The notes: generated by a model not told the origin, from the letters alone. A DNA stretch of 64,000 nt from Stratiolaelaps scimitus (GCA_019614645.1 JABWDB010000069.1:372001-436000); one strand, 5' to 3'. Positions 26,425 through 39,567 are shown, counted from the first letter of the stretch. Program-made: numbers and translations.

Positions 26425-27115
26425 CTTGAGATATCGAGCCGAGTCCATTTTTTCTTTTGGGCCCAAAATCTCGTAGTAGCAAATTCCCTTGAAATTCATA
26501 ACAAGTGCGACCATTTCTTTAGGCTTGAATCTATTTGGTACTGCTACCGCCATCGCCTGTTCACCTGGTCGTAGCCACTAATTCAATTGATCTTTTTCCG
26601 GTCCCGTATACAGGCTGACCCATGTCTCGTCCACGGAATGCTCTAAGCGACTTTTTTGCTGCCTATATATCTTCAAATTGTCTCACGAACACTCCTCATG
26701 CATTTTCACTTCGCTAGGGCCGAGTTAATGAGGAACCCATTTTGCACTTTTTTCTGCATCCTCAGATTATTTTTAATAATTTTCATGTTTCACGAGGCAC
26801 GCCAATTTCAGCCGACGAAGTCGACAATGACAAAGCTCTAGTTTGCTCAAAAGCTTTTTCGATTATCTCTATCCGTTCGTCGAATCGAGATTCGGGAAGG
26901 GGTGGGTGCCCTCGATGTTCATATTGTCCCAGTCACCTTGCCTAAACTACGCATACCAAAGGCACACTTGTCGTTAACTCAGGGTATTATGGCCGTACAC
27001 ACTAACCAACCTTCGATGGATTTCAGTTGGACATTTCTTCTTGTGAAACATAAACCTGACACTTTTCTTCTGTGAATACAAGTCTGAGGGACCTGGTCTA
27101 CCGGTTGCCATTTCG
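26425..27115 (-). pseudogene. decayed mariner-like transposase (copy 2)
   Basis: Read on the minus strand, the N-terminal helix-turn-helix segment is recognisable (CPTEIHRRLVSVYGHNTLS, then RQVCLWYA). It is followed by KWVPH, matching the WVPHEL linker motif, and then SVDETWVSLYTGPEK, matching GDETW, which carries the first catalytic aspartate. FKPKEMVALVMNFKGICYYE corresponds to the usual stretch ending in YYELL. At least five in-frame stops interrupt this frame, and recognisable similarity is lost after about 26428, so the second half of the DD34D catalytic core is missing. It is therefore non-functional and old. It belongs to a different mariner subfamily from the copy at 52.9-53.6 kb. I could not locate terminal inverted repeats. 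Confidence 0.75.
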
Positions 27116-27879
27116 AACGTCCAACGGAAGCCGAATGCTAGCGGCTTTCGCGACGACTGCTTGCTAATTGTTGTGTCTTACTACCCGCTAAATTTGAATT
27201 CAAATCGGCCAATAATAAGAACACGGCGCAAGACGGTAGGAGTGTCATTTTTTTCGGGTGAGCCTATTATATAGAGTTCAGTAACAGTGTTGGCATAAAT
27301 GTGATGAATAGCGATAGCTGGTAGACGCGACGTCATCATGGATTTCACATGTTCAACACCTGAGGCAGACGAACCTTGGGTTGAACTCATTTCGTGGTTT
27401 CCTGTTGGGTTTTGGGTATAAGTACATCATGTGTATAAAAGAATGAAACTATATACTTAAACATAACGTAATGGTTGTTAGTGCATCCCAACAAACGCCG
27501 GTATTTTTGTAATATTAGAAATTTGCAATACAATGTGGAAAATTTCTTACTACTGAAAAGACCGAAGGCTGCAGCTAATTTGTTTCCGAGCAGACGGAAA
27601 CCAATTACGTGGCATAGCGTCGCATATGAGAGTCTCTCTGCATCTAATGGTGCCATCTTTGAGATGGGGTTAACCGTATTTGATGAGAGTCAGATATGAT
27701 GAGAGCCTAGACACCGATCACGGCGGGTGCTATCCGTAATGTCAGGATGGCGGAGGGCTCTGTGGTGCGTCCGAGATGCCTGGAGACGGTCGGGGTTCAG
27801 CTGTTTCACACACGTCATCAGCCACTGCTGAGGTTTGCAGACTCACTCGATCTGCCGGCTCCACCAAACGCTAACATGT

Positions 27880-28150
27880 AGATCATCGGTGGTCGACGAC
27901 CGTGGTCGGTCCTTCCCTACAGTATTGTCCTCGCCTCCCGGGCCGATAGTGAACCTATTGAATAGGGTGCTAAGGACCACTTGTGGCTGGGTCTCGTTGC
28001 TTGCATCTCCCTTTTCCATTCTCCGAACACTCCGTGCCATCCCTGCCAGCGTATCCTGCTCGATTTCTATCGCTTCTGTGGCTCTTGCTTTTCGGGTACG
28101 CCGGTCGTTCAGCGCTGTTGTGAGAACGTTGTCGGCGTGAGGCGGTCCTA
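27880..28150 (-). other. protein-like open segment, possible exon (speculative)
   Basis: The minus-strand translation contains RRTRKARATEAIEIEQDTLA and later NRFTIGPGGEDNTVGKDRPR, a charged, low-bias composition unlike the surrounding frames. An acceptor-like ttctaccgttttggtag immediately precedes the open segment, and a weak donor-like gttagc follows the other end. I do not recognise the protein, and chance is quite possible. Confidence 0.15.
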
Positions 28151-28281
28151 CCAAAACGGTAGAACGACGGGTGTCGCATCATCATCATCCTCATGATAGG
28201 ATGCTCCCGAGGAGGTCCATCATCCTATACCGTAATCGTCTCGTACATTGCGTTCCCCTCATCTAACCAATATCGTACAGT

Positions 28282-28302
28282 CTGCTGCTGCTGCTGCTGC
28301 TG
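28282..28302. repeat. (CTG)7 trinucleotide repeat
   Basis: Seven CTG units, then an interrupted ttg. No coding frame through it is supported. Confidence 0.88.
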
Positions 28303-29930
28303 TTGTGGTTACGCTGCGTGGGGTACTCGTAGTGGGCCAGTGTTAGACGTTGGCGGTCGCCATCACTACTTGTCATTCACTCACTCACTCAATCATTCAC
28401 TCAAGTACCCGTACAGGTCCGCACATAGCCTCTATTTTTCCTTTAACCCAACCCCCCCACCCGATATCGAGCACAGGGGTATACTAGTGCTTCCCTCTGT
28501 GGTCGCCCCTGTGAGTGGCGCCGCTGAGCGGCTCAGTCGTCGTGCGTCAATGGCTGACTCACTGGATGGATGGATGTATATCTGCGAATGTCTGCAGGGC
28601 GGAATACGACGCCGCGGCAGCGGGATTGCCCACCAGACCTTGCTTCTACTCCGAACTCACTCGAAGCGGGCAGGGTATCGAGCGAACGCTCTTCTTCCAC
28701 GGCCAATCGAGGACCTCGTGCGACTGCTTCGTCATTTCGTCGGTTCCGTTCCTCCAACGAGCAGCGTGTTTTACGCCACCCACAACCCCTCGCCCGAACG
28801 CTCCTGTCTGATGGGAACAGCCAGCACTTCTGCTGTTGAAAGCAATTAATAATGGTCGAATCGGCCGGTCGGTCGATCGTACATCTCTTCATAGCTTTTC
28901 CGTACTGATTTCTCTCTCTCTCTCTCTCTCCCCCTCATACACACACAAACACATGCTACTCATTAACGCTTTTTGCAGCTCGTTGTTGCTGGAGTTACGC
29001 TACGAGCCGCTGGTTAGATTCGTGCTCGTGGATAAGGGAATCATTATCGCGTTCACTCTACGCTCGTTCGTAATTCGCCGGTCCGTGAGAAAGCGAAAAC
29101 TACAGAGGGAGAGTCTGATAACTACTGCTCTGATTTTCATCATCACCGCAACAACACGTAATGCAGACATCGTAACAGAGTTGCGATCGCGCGTGGATAG
29201 ATTGATGAATGAAACAATGAATGAATACCTGTATTACGAAGCTTAACTGGGCGTGTCTCACTGTGTGGTCGTAGCTAATCGACGAAATCTGTGGGGTGAC
29301 GATTTTCTCGAGAGCTTCGCTTGAACCGCTCTGTATCGCAATCGATGATAGTGGATGAAAAAAAGCCGACGTTGTATTATGGAATAATGATATATATGCA
29401 TGAGGGCGTTGATCTGATGGGAGAGGATCCATCTCGGAGAACAGCCTTGGATATATGTATATAGGCACTGTTAAGGTTACTGTTATACATTAGGCATTAT
29501 GGTGCGGTTGAGTCTCGAAGCCTTACGGTGTTTTGTAGATTTCGCAGATTTCCGGCGATTGAGGGCTAGAGCCGGATGTCGACATCGGAAAGGACTCCCA
29601 GAACAAATCGCGGCTTAGCTGTCGAGTAAAGCTTACTGAACCAAGATAGCTGATGTCTACACAAAATATATCCATTACGTATATACATACGTACAAAGAC
29701 CTTGCATGAATACACAGCTATATGTGGTCTCCAATTCGAATGACGAACGTTCGAGGCAATGCGACACAGGTAGATTGTTTGGCAAAAAAAACTTCAATTT
29801 TCAAACGTGAAGTTGAAATTCGACTCAAGTTGCGAGTTGGATACCACTGTCTACTTCAATATCAAAGGCATTGAATCATATATAGATAAAGTGTTGTTCG
29901 GATAAAATACTGGCAGTGAAGGCGTAGTAT

Positions 29931-30007
29931 GTGTATATACACTAATATATATAGTGTATATGTGTATATACACTAATATATATAGTGTATATGTGTATAT
30001 ACACTAA
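29931..30007. repeat. 31-bp tandem repeat of a palindromic unit, 2.5 copies
   Basis: Two identical 31-bp units (29931-29961 and 29962-29992) and a 15-bp partial third (29993-30007). Each begins with the 12-bp palindrome gtgtatatacac and holds an inverted repeat, atacacta and tagtgtat, around a 7-nt AT spacer. Exact identity of the copies indicates recent duplication. Confidence 0.88.
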
Positions 30008-32066
30008 CCTATTCGATTCGAGCACTCACATACACTCGATTGCAACACTAAGTGGCCAAGTAGTGAAAGATATATATATGCGTGTATATATATTTTACTA
30101 TAGGCGATATACAAGGAGGCGGTAAGCATCCTTTCTCACGAAGCGATGTGGGCATTAGTAATCCTTCCTTCTCTGGGCCGACGCCGTTTAAGTATTGGAT
30201 GGGTAGGGCGGGCGTAGTCTCCCGACTCGTCTCGGAGAATTGAAGCCGTGCCAATTGCTTTGCCGTGCCGTTGGGAAGGCGTGTCCGATTATCCCGCTGC
30301 GGGCTAAGGGTTATAGCACGCCGGTCCCATTACCGCGAGAACAGCTTGCGTCATATATACGGCGGGTGTTCGAGAGCGGGGATTTAAGGGGTCCCATTTC
30401 TCTCTCTCTCTCTTTCTCTCCCTCGAGGATTGATCCCTCTGGGAGCCACTGAGTGTGTTGATGAAGTGGCTTCGACGTGCGTGGCCGAGTTTGATGGCCC
30501 TTGATGCAACAACTGCCGGGCACCCATCTGACTTGCGGACGCCACACTACAAATTGCTCGTAGTTAATGACTCAGATTCGAATTGGCCGACAGAGGGAGG
30601 CGGCGTGAAGTTTTGTTATTTGAATTCACGTACAAAATAAACGCGCAACACGACGCATGCACAAATACACGTGGACACACATCGACACTGATATCGGTGG
30701 TGCAGTAATCGAAATATGGTTATTACGCTGTCGTTCGAACACAATGCTCTGGCACAAATTAACAAACATATACACATATCGGGTACATTGCAAATTAAGG
30801 AACGTGTATAATTTTCTGCGAGTACATGGCATCTATATAAAATATAGCATCTTTTTTTTGGGGGGGGGGATATAGGGATACATGATGCAAATACATGTTG
30901 CATCTTTCATAAATGTATTCTTTACAATTGTATAATGTGAAGCCTAAGTGTCTTCCTATACTTGATGATTGAAAATCCAAGTGCCTAAGGGAACCCGAGG
31001 TACGAGGTATACGCCATATATGGTTTGACTATAAACTCTACCAGATTTAGAAGTTTTTCTTGCTTTTCTTTCTGTCGTCGAATTGTCGGCATCGATTTCT
31101 ACAACGTGTGAATTTTATGAGCTTTGTATTTCAACCACTTGATCATGGAGCAACACACCGAACTAACATTTCAATAACTCGGATTAAATGTATTTGTTTC
31201 TCACTAGAAATTCACAGGAGAAGTCGAAGCCCAAACAGGAACGCTGCTCTCGAAGCATTACCCTTCATTTCGTTTTCGGCTCTGATTTAGACATGTTCCC
31301 CTATGGCAAGCCACTTAAATCAACAAGCAGCTTGTCCCCGTCGTGATGCATGAGGCCACGGCTTCTAGCGCGGGGCCAAGAGCCTGCCCATGAAAGGCAA
31401 CGCTTTACGTTGCGTTGCTTCTCGAGAATCGCACCCAAGTGGGGATATATGGCGGCACTTCGCCTTGAGGTGGCTGGGAAATAAGAGGCAAGCAGGCAGA
31501 CACCCCCCCCCCGCTCAATGTGGGGATGCTTTTTGCTGCTCCCCCGAAGTCAAGCTGACTCGTTTTCCGGATACGGTGCACCCCTCCAACGAAACGAAAG
31601 ACGACTGAGGCATTGTGTAAACACTGAGGCGATTTCGCAGATGCCTTCTGCCGAGCGAGCGTTCGCCGTTCCCGGCCCCGTTCGCGCTGTATCGGCGCCC
31701 GCAGTGCGTGCATAGAGTGAGAAACGCCGAGTGTAGACGAGAGCTGTAGGCAAGAACATTCATTCGATTTGGTGAGGAAGAATGGAGAAGGTAGACGCCG
31801 ATTGGTTGGATTGTATTCTATGATGTCGACACTAAAGCAACGGGGTCCTTCGAAGGGTGTCTTCATCTTGAGTCGTACGAGAACGTCTAAGTCAGTTTGT
31901 TGGACTCATTCAGACGCCTGTGGATTAGGTACGGGCTCCAGAGCATTAGAAGAAATCCGGAAGGATAGAGTACATAACAGTGAATTTGTGACATTGTAAA
32001 TTTGCGACAAAAAACTTGAGGGAATAGAAATGTTTATACAGAAGAAAGCTCACATTCATGTAATAA

Positions 32067-32067
<1 letters not shown>

Positions 32068-32093
<26 letters not shown>
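32068..32093. repeat. (ATT)n microsatellite
   Basis: About eight ATT units. Confidence 0.88.
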
Positions 32094-32097
<4 letters not shown>

Positions 32098-35000
32098 GCT
32101 TTTAATCCGAGCGCGTCGAAATTAATACAATACTTTGGTGTGTATTCAAGCTGTTAGTACTATTTGATATTAATACAACAGGAGGTATTTCGAGGATTGA
32201 CTAGAAATGGAATGGTTTCAGATACAGGGCTACCTATCTCAGTTTTGCAGTTCTCAACGCCGGGGAGAGCTACTTGGCGAGCTTTGAAATATATTTCTCA
32301 AATAGTGTTGTTCAGTTTGTTTAAAGTCAGTAAAACAGTTTCGTTTTATTTCAACGATAGAGTAGGATACGTCATAACAATCAAAATTTACACTGGCCCA
32401 CTACGAGTACCCCATACAGCGTAACCACAACACAGCAGCAGCAGTGGGAGCAGCAGACCACTCTCTTAATGTGTGATAAGGTTTTATTGTGCACGCCGAA
32501 GATACTTAGCTACAGAAGAAGCCGAAGGCAATGACTCTGTAGTAAATTACAAATCAATCGTTTGCTTAAAAATAAAAGCAAGCATTGTGCTTGTTTTTAC
32601 TCCTATACTATTCGTTATGACAATTCTACAGGGTGATTGTTCATTTCGGTGCTTGTTTATCAGAGATGGCCACTAAAACGATTTAGTAGCAAGAGTGGTA
32701 GACTTTTTATTAACAATGTTCTACCGTCGAAAGAACCGACATCCCGCCATAGACAACAAGTGCCGCTGGTGTCCACACAAACTCAGAACACTGTCCTTGA
32801 TAAGACATCGATCGAGACTTTATCTATTCGCCGAAACGTTTTAGAGTTTCGTGCAAAAAACGCGTTGAGATTTTTTGGTCGTGGGAACAGACCGACGCCC
32901 CAAAGTTCACCTGAACCTGGTGATCCTCATCAATAAATGATGTGCGCTCAACCTGCCTGATCAACAATAGATCTCTAGGTAATACTGTACCGTAGTTACG
33001 TTGGAAAGGTTCCCTTCAATAAGCGTGGTTAATAATTCGTTTCCGTCAGCAAGGAGCTGGCTTAACCCATCACCTAGGATAGGTTAGGCGTGGTACGAAA
33101 GTGTACGCAGGTGGCAGGTAACGCAACAGGTGTTTGATGAAAAGAAGAATAATAAATATGCTTAAGTTAGTGGCCATAAGCGACACGGATAGGTGAATTG
33201 GGGGTGAATATCGTAGTAGATCGGCTATTGAGAAATGTTTCCTAAGGGCCCAATATCGATTACATTGTCACATATAATATTTAGCTACAAGTATGTTGAG
33301 ACAGTTTGAATGGCTCGTCGAGCTGCTGTACTGTCGCGTGGACCAACTCAATCGAATTGGTATGGTAAAACCATCACCCAATGACAAAGCATTAATGTGA
33401 GAATGAGACGAATTGTATAATTATTTCGTAGTAGTATTATTCTTATTACCTAATCGACATGTAATTAGTAGAACTTTGCCAGAGACATCAACGACTTCAT
33501 TCTGTGTTACGAGAGTTACAGCTGATATATACAACAACATGTTGCGCTTTGCCTCAAGCCCAATATGCATGCAACAGTATACATCCTGACATAGTCAGCA
33601 ATGTGACTTTGATGCTCAAAGAGTATGCTGAACTCATTTAGAAGTTTTTTTTTAGAAGACATTTATTGCTGCCGTAAGTCTGACTCACACCTCACACCAA
33701 AGACATGTCCCAAGAAACCTTAGGCTCTAATATTTTGTAAAATACAAGCCCATGGGAAACCTGTTTGTGAATTCGTACCGCTGCCATAATCACCATGAAC
33801 TTGAACATTAAATTCATCAGAATATTTGGGGAAAAAATCTCGCCAAGTACTCATACATCGCCAAACGAACAACGTCCCTTCCCGCTGACGTCGGGTACTA
33901 ACCGATACAGTATCAAATATGATATCTGCCATTTTTTTTACTTGTTTTTGTCAAAAAAAAATCGACGAACAAGCATCGATGCAAAGTGCGAAGATTCGCG
34001 TATCGATCTACTCGGAGAAGTCGATCTACTACCACCACCACCAGCAGCAGCAATATCTGTTCATGAGATCTGTGTGTTCCTGCTTCACTGGAATCGATCT
34101 TAGCTTCTGCAGGCTGCAGAGAGAATCGCAGGAAGCGGATTAGCTGTCAGAGCGGAAGTCGGCCCATGCGGCGCGTAAAGTCGAATTGAGATTTACTGCA
34201 ACGAGGCAGATCGTCGACGAATAACGGAAAAAAAACTAAACAACAAAGAAGAAAACGAATTCTGGGATTCGACTGTTTGTATTAGATTCGAAATATTATC
34301 GCATACTATATCAAGGGGTAAAATTTGCCCACGACCTGCCAGCACAAAGACGGTGTAATGATTCAGATTTCAGGTGTTCCCCAAATTATTTAGGACCTCT
34401 TGGCAGCGCAGCCTGAATGACCACAAGACACAAGACGCGCATCGCTCAAACCCCGCTCATGGATCTACGAACATTAAATACCATATCGTGTAATAGCTAC
34501 ATCTGCTTGCGACAGATGTCAAGTAAATGATTCTAATTGAACTCGTGGTGGCGTAAAACGAGATTTCGCGGAGGCAACTCAACATAAGACGCCCGTTTAA
34601 ACGCAATTTTATATCATTCGAGAGGAGACGGTCACATGTTCATCTGAATTTCATCCCTAAAAATGCCCACGCCACATTTTTCAGTTGGATCTTAGAAATT
34701 ATTATTATAATAATAATTAACGCTTTATTTCAAAGGTCGGTTTAACAATATGTGAGTTGGCTGCCATGTGTTTGCCAAGAAGAAGAAGAACTCATATGTT
34801 GTGAAAGAGCTACCACCACTCACGTAGGGCTCGAGGGCTAACTCTCCAAGGAAATAAGTCATTTACACAAATTGTTTCTTAGCTATGAATTTAGGTAAGA
34901 CATTTATGCCAGCTCTGGTAGCCGTTACAGTCAGATCAAACACTGCACTCACTAGCATGGGAAGATGTTTACCAATACAAATATACGTGCGCTTATCTAT

Positions 35001-35117
35001 ATTGTCAAATTTAGCCAATATTGGCATGATATTCACTTCCTCCCTCGGACATCGACATTTAAAAGCGACGCGTTTCCCAAATTTATCCCCCACTTCTTGC
35101 AGCCTCTCTTTATATGT

Positions 35118-35131
35118 AATAATAATAATAA

Positions 35132-35162
<31 letters not shown>

Positions 35163-35174
35163 TATTATTATTAT
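35118..35174. repeat. compound (AAT)n-(ATT)n microsatellite
   Basis: AAT units run directly into ATT units, so the tract is partly self-complementary and could fold back. Its poly-isoleucine and poly-asparagine/tyrosine translations are artefacts. Confidence 0.88.
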
Positions 35175-36572
35175 AGCCAAGTTGCACTGAGTCATTAAAC
35201 ATGGTCAAACTCCGACTCTGTCAAATGTGCACCCCAGCCATGTGAGCGCAAATTTCTATCGAAATCAACTATTTCCGAATGTGATCTGCTGAATGAAGTT
35301 ATCTTTATGAATGTAAATTGACCTTATAGTATCTGACTTCACCTAAGTTTCCTTGGACTAGGCATACAAAGCACGTGAACATTATGGACCTTCACTCCAA
35401 CCTGACCTGAGCGGATGACAATACTCCCCCTTGTTCTCCTGGCTCAATTCACGTTCTGTGGTTTTTCCCTGCGGTTGCTGTTGCTGCGGTTGGTTTTTTT
35501 ATGAGCCTGACCGTAAAACGTAGCTGACCGTAGAAAAATAACAAAGTGTGTGTGTGTGCGTGTATGTGTGTGTATATTATATACGACGTTCCTGTCTTTC
35601 GTCCAGATGCCGCAGACCGCCTCCACCGACAAAATAACAGTTGCTGGAGCCACCGTTACTGCTACGAAGCCAACCCCCCCCCCCGCATATACATAGTACA
35701 TTTTCCGAGTACTAGGCACGTAAAGGAAAGCGGAAGCGCGAAGTACGGGAGTATACCGAGAACGGCGGCAAGCGGCGAGATATATATATATATACAGAGA
35801 GAGAGAAAGGTATGCTTATGTGTGGAGGATGCTCGGGCGTGTGTAACCAACGACAACAGCAGGACAAGTTGTTAACCAACGCTGTAAATATTATTATTAT
35901 TATCATTATTATCAACCCATAGTTGACATACACTATTTTTTACTGATGTTTCGAATTGAATAAAGAATTCTGAAAGGTCCGTTTATATTTAGTTGTAAGT
36001 GTAAACATACTATGTAGATATATATGCCAATTACATCTAGAATGGATGTTCTTTGGGTGAATCATCTATTATTACGAAAATATGATCATATCTCGGTTAT
36101 CGCGAACATGTGCAACTCAACGCGCGTTTGCTGCAAGTGCTTATATTGTTGTTATGGTGGTGGTGATGGCGGATCTGTAAGGTGAGTACATTTTGTTCAA
36201 GATCCAACAGTCGTATGGCTAAGCTTACCAGCATCCTAAAGGCATACATTGTCTGTCTCTAGAGCTGTTCTCAGGCCAAGCCACAAACTTCTTTGCTCAA
36301 CGGGAAATATAGTAACGTATGACAAAATTAAATAAACATGACAATCTCTGTGAGAATAAATTATTCATTTGTTCTGTTCTGGCCACATGAAGTCAAGACT
36401 TCGTATGACCAGTTTACTGAATATCGAAATGTTGACCCCTAGACCCAGCGGGCACAATCTCCTATGGACTGATATACCCAGCCTGCTTATGTTAGTCGTT
36501 TACACACGTGTCAGATATCCTGCGGCGGGATAGGATACATGTACACGCTCACCGGCTACCGTTCTCGGTAAT

Positions 36573-36740
36573 CTGACTCACAGTCAACATTTAACGTCCA
36601 CGGTACAGCTGCTTTCGTCATTGTTTCATAAGACGGACCCCTCATGAATGCAAATGCGGGGAAGGATCGAACCCGTGCACCCAATACGTGTCTCCTCTAA
36701 TTGCAAGGCGCACACGAATGTACCCACCGTGACACGAAAG
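36573..36740 (-). mobile_element. SINE-like dispersed repeat with tRNA-like head (family B, copy 1)
   Basis: On the minus strand an A-box-like segment (gtcacggtgggta, complement of 36721-36733) is followed about 47 bp later by a clear B box GGGTTCGATCC (complement of 36664-36674). Downstream, 36573-36642 is a 70-bp body that recurs at 40037-40104 with about 57 of 68 aligned bases identical, including the run acatttaacgtccacggtac. A tRNA-like head joined to a dispersed body is the structure of a SINE. The T stem is only partly paired, so the head is decayed or divergent. It is unrelated in sequence to the S1-S3 family. Confidence 0.55.
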
Positions 36741-37198
36741 GCGTCGACACTCGCTCCCCGGCTGAAACTGAAATTGAGTGTGGGACATGCAGACGGTAGC
36801 CTCTAGAGTGCACAAATATCCTATTTATATTAGTTGGTATATCGATCATACCCCAGAGACATAAAAAAAACTTTGGGAGTAACAAGGCTTCTTGAGATAA
36901 ATGTAAATATTTCTAAAGATAGGCACAGTATCTTTAGGAAACAATGATAACCTTTTGAATCCGTGCGCCAAAATACGAAATAGGTAGTAATGCTGATTTT
37001 GTTGACTATAATATAATAGAATACAAGCTAACATTTTATAGATATGTATTATTCCAACTTATATTTTGAAATATTACATTTCTTTACTCTGAGGTCGACG
37101 GAGTCAGAAGGTATGGAATACTCAAGTCCAGTTATTTATTGCTGACAATAGCTCATTAAAAAGATTCCCATCCTACCTAAGACAATACCTAAGCAATG

Positions 37199-37218
37199 TA
37201 TATATATATATATATATA
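37199..37218. repeat. (TA)n microsatellite
   Basis: About ten TA units. Confidence 0.88.
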
Positions 37219-39245
37219 CGCTTAATGGAGATAAACAAAATTTCATGATCTGACAACGTAATGCCGCCCGATGCAGGAAAATCGTCAACATCGCTCCACT
37301 TCAGTCGAGAATATGAATCGTACGCCTCGTCGATTGGTTTGTTCATCTGTCACTTCGAGAGCTTCTGTAGTTTCCACTGTTGGCAATCGTTTTAACAACA
37401 GCGTGAGCTATATTCGGATAGCGAATATTTGTTGAGTGCTTGTCTATCAGATGGCACAAAGGCACAATTCTACAAATGATCTCGTTCCTGCACACCGTCA
37501 TTGCCAGTCGCTCGAACCGTGGTCGCGCTACCTCGATTTTTAATTATTATTATTAACCTCGTTATTGACGAGTAGATATGATTTTCTCGTCTGACGTCGT
37601 TTACCGTCGCTTTGAGGCTCCCGTTCTCGAGAGACACGCTCACTTACAGTCGGTGAAAGAATTGGCCAAACGAATTGTGTAACATGTAGAAATATAATAC
37701 GTCATGTCAGTAGTCTTGAAAAACCAGATTTATTGCAACTAATAACGATGTCATTTTTTTGTCACATCAACTTGAGCGTAGATTAAATTAGCAGTGACTA
37801 TTTGTAATGTTGTTACTGAGCGAGATGATGCAAGTAAATTTGCAACTGGCTGCTTTCTGCAGCGAATTCAATCGTTGCTCATGGTCGTTGAGTTGACTAA
37901 TTAACTTGTTTTTGACTTCAACGTTCACCGATCCAAAATGAAGGAATAGCTATAAAATAAATTGTTCTATTTCCGAATATAGGTCATTTACATTTAATCT
38001 AACGTTCACAGGTAGCTTCGTTCCTACGTAGATTTTCAACATAGATAGTTCAACTGAAATCCTTCTTCAAGGAAGAGTGAGACAATCCAACAGATCGTCA
38101 ATAGTAGATGTGTGTCGGAGTCTCTAGCCACCTCCAGCTTAGAAACCGTTCGAAAAGGCTATTAGCCATAGACGGGCGGAGCGCATTGCAGAGCCTTAAA
38201 TAAGTAGCAAATCCTTCGGAGAAGGCGAAGGTTGAACAGAGCGAGATGTTGTCCCTCATTTAGTTCAATATCATCTCCACTCGATCACTACAGCTGTGGC
38301 AAAAACCGCTGTCCAATCATCAATGAACTGAAAATGAAAGTGAAGCCATGTTCTTCGATTTAAGGCTGGCGCCACTGAATCCTACTGAAACACTGGTAGC
38401 ATTTCAGGGAAATATAAGAGTAAAAAACATCAAACATAATGTTACTTTTAGATTTGATCTTTTTGTAAGATTTTATAAATCGACTAACACATACCATTTT
38501 CATCATATATTCTGATCAATATGTGAACTAAGCCTCTCTATGCTTCAAGCCTCAAACGAATCGTTAGACCTCTCTTTTAAGTAAACATATTTACATATAT
38601 TTCATATACTTCTTACAAATGTGTTTTAGAGGTTATTTTTGCTTAGTACTACATATATATTTATTCATTGCTTTTATACTGCTTTACGAACGATTTGTAT
38701 TTGACGTAATACCCTCTATTTAATTTATTAAAAACAGTACTTTCTCCCTGCGACCCAACACAACAACACTTTCATATATTCGAATATGATTACCCTTTTA
38801 TTTAATTCCATTCAGAACGACTTTGGCACATTTGGCCCGAACATGTCAAGTGGTAAGTACAAGCAGTCCAACATAAATAGTGGACAATTAATTATTATTG
38901 TCGTTGTTCACCACCATTCAGATAAAACCGGATCTCTTTACCATACGACAATACACACGCCATATGGTAATCTCACTGTTTCCAGCGATTCGCCGGCACC
39001 AAGTAATAAATTTGTCCAGGCATTAGCGTGTCCTTATTGGGAATTTAATAGCCGTTGTCGCTGTTACCTCGTATAATCCCGTTGTCAAGGTTGCTCTAGC
39101 TCGTCGGCCTTTTGTGAACAGGAACTCGACCCTCGAAACTGTTTTATAACACGCATCATTTCAACGTGCTACAAGAATTAGAGGACATTTAGTGGTGTAG
39201 CATTAGACGATGCAATTTAATAAATACTACAAAATAATTATCTAC

Positions 39246-39266
39246 ATATATATATATATATATATA
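39246..39266. repeat. (AT)n microsatellite
   Basis: About ten AT units, 36 bp upstream of the truncated LINE copy. Confidence 0.88.
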
Positions 39267-39301
39267 AATCTAGCTGGGATGTATAATATTTGCTCGAATA
39301 T

Positions 39302-39567
39302 TTGTTTGTCTCACCTCTTTTCCCCCGTTGCTTCTGAAACCTTAGGCGGCTATGGCCTCCTCACTGCTAACTTCCTCGAAGGGGTCTACCATAGGCTGGT
39401 CCGCGCCACGGAAAAGTAGCGCCCGCAGGATCTTTCCTTCTGCAACGCCCTTTCCTCGCTGTGAGGAAAAGAAGAAATGCCATCGCCTCCCTCGGAACAA
39501 TGTCGACCTCGGCCCCGATGCCCAACTAATACTCCCCAAATAATTCCTAATTCTTTTATGTTTGAAT
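39302..39567 (+). pseudogene. 5'-truncated LINE copy, ORF2 C-terminal tail (second copy)
   Basis: Homologous to 5363-5615: ETLGGYGLLTANFLEGVYHR is preserved, then the frame breaks after RATEK. Similarity resumes in another frame as LQRPFLAVRKRRNAIASLGT, ending at a stop codon in front of a short 3' UTR. Both copies end near tatgtttgaat. The two fragments start at nearly the same point of the parent element, which could mean a preferred truncation site or simply a limit of detectable similarity. It is dead on arrival; the frameshift shows it has not been under selection. Confidence 0.7.

Larger units (their letters stand above)
27116..29930. other. non-coding stretch; possible exon-like frame
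   Basis: No recognised gene. A (CTG)7 run lies at 28282-28302 and a (TC)n tract at 28909-28930. A 218-codon plus-strand frame (28193-28849) crosses the CTG run, giving a polycysteine stretch, and looks fortuitous. A minus-strand frame at 27843-28154 has a more protein-like composition and is listed separately. Confidence 0.4.
30008..36572. other. non-coding stretch with ATT microsatellites
   Basis: No conserved gene is visible. It includes long (ATT)n at 32068-32093, an (AAT)n/(ATT)n inverted compound tract at 35118-35174, another ATT tract at about 35890-35910, and homopolymer G or C runs near 30860, 31503 and 35676. Open frames are short and lack domains; hydrophobic ones come from the ATT repeats. 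Confidence 0.45.
36741..39301. other. non-coding stretch, AT-rich
   Basis: No gene is recognised. It contains (TA)n at 37199-37218 and ends with (TA)n at 39246-39266. The remainder is unique AT-rich sequence. Confidence 0.5.

Noticed and set aside
28193..28849. 218-codon plus-strand frame with polycysteine
   Set aside because: The polycysteine comes from the (CTG)7 repeat; the rest has no domain.
34863..35195. polyisoleucine and polyasparagine frames
   Set aside because: Artefacts of the (AAT)n/(ATT)n microsatellite.
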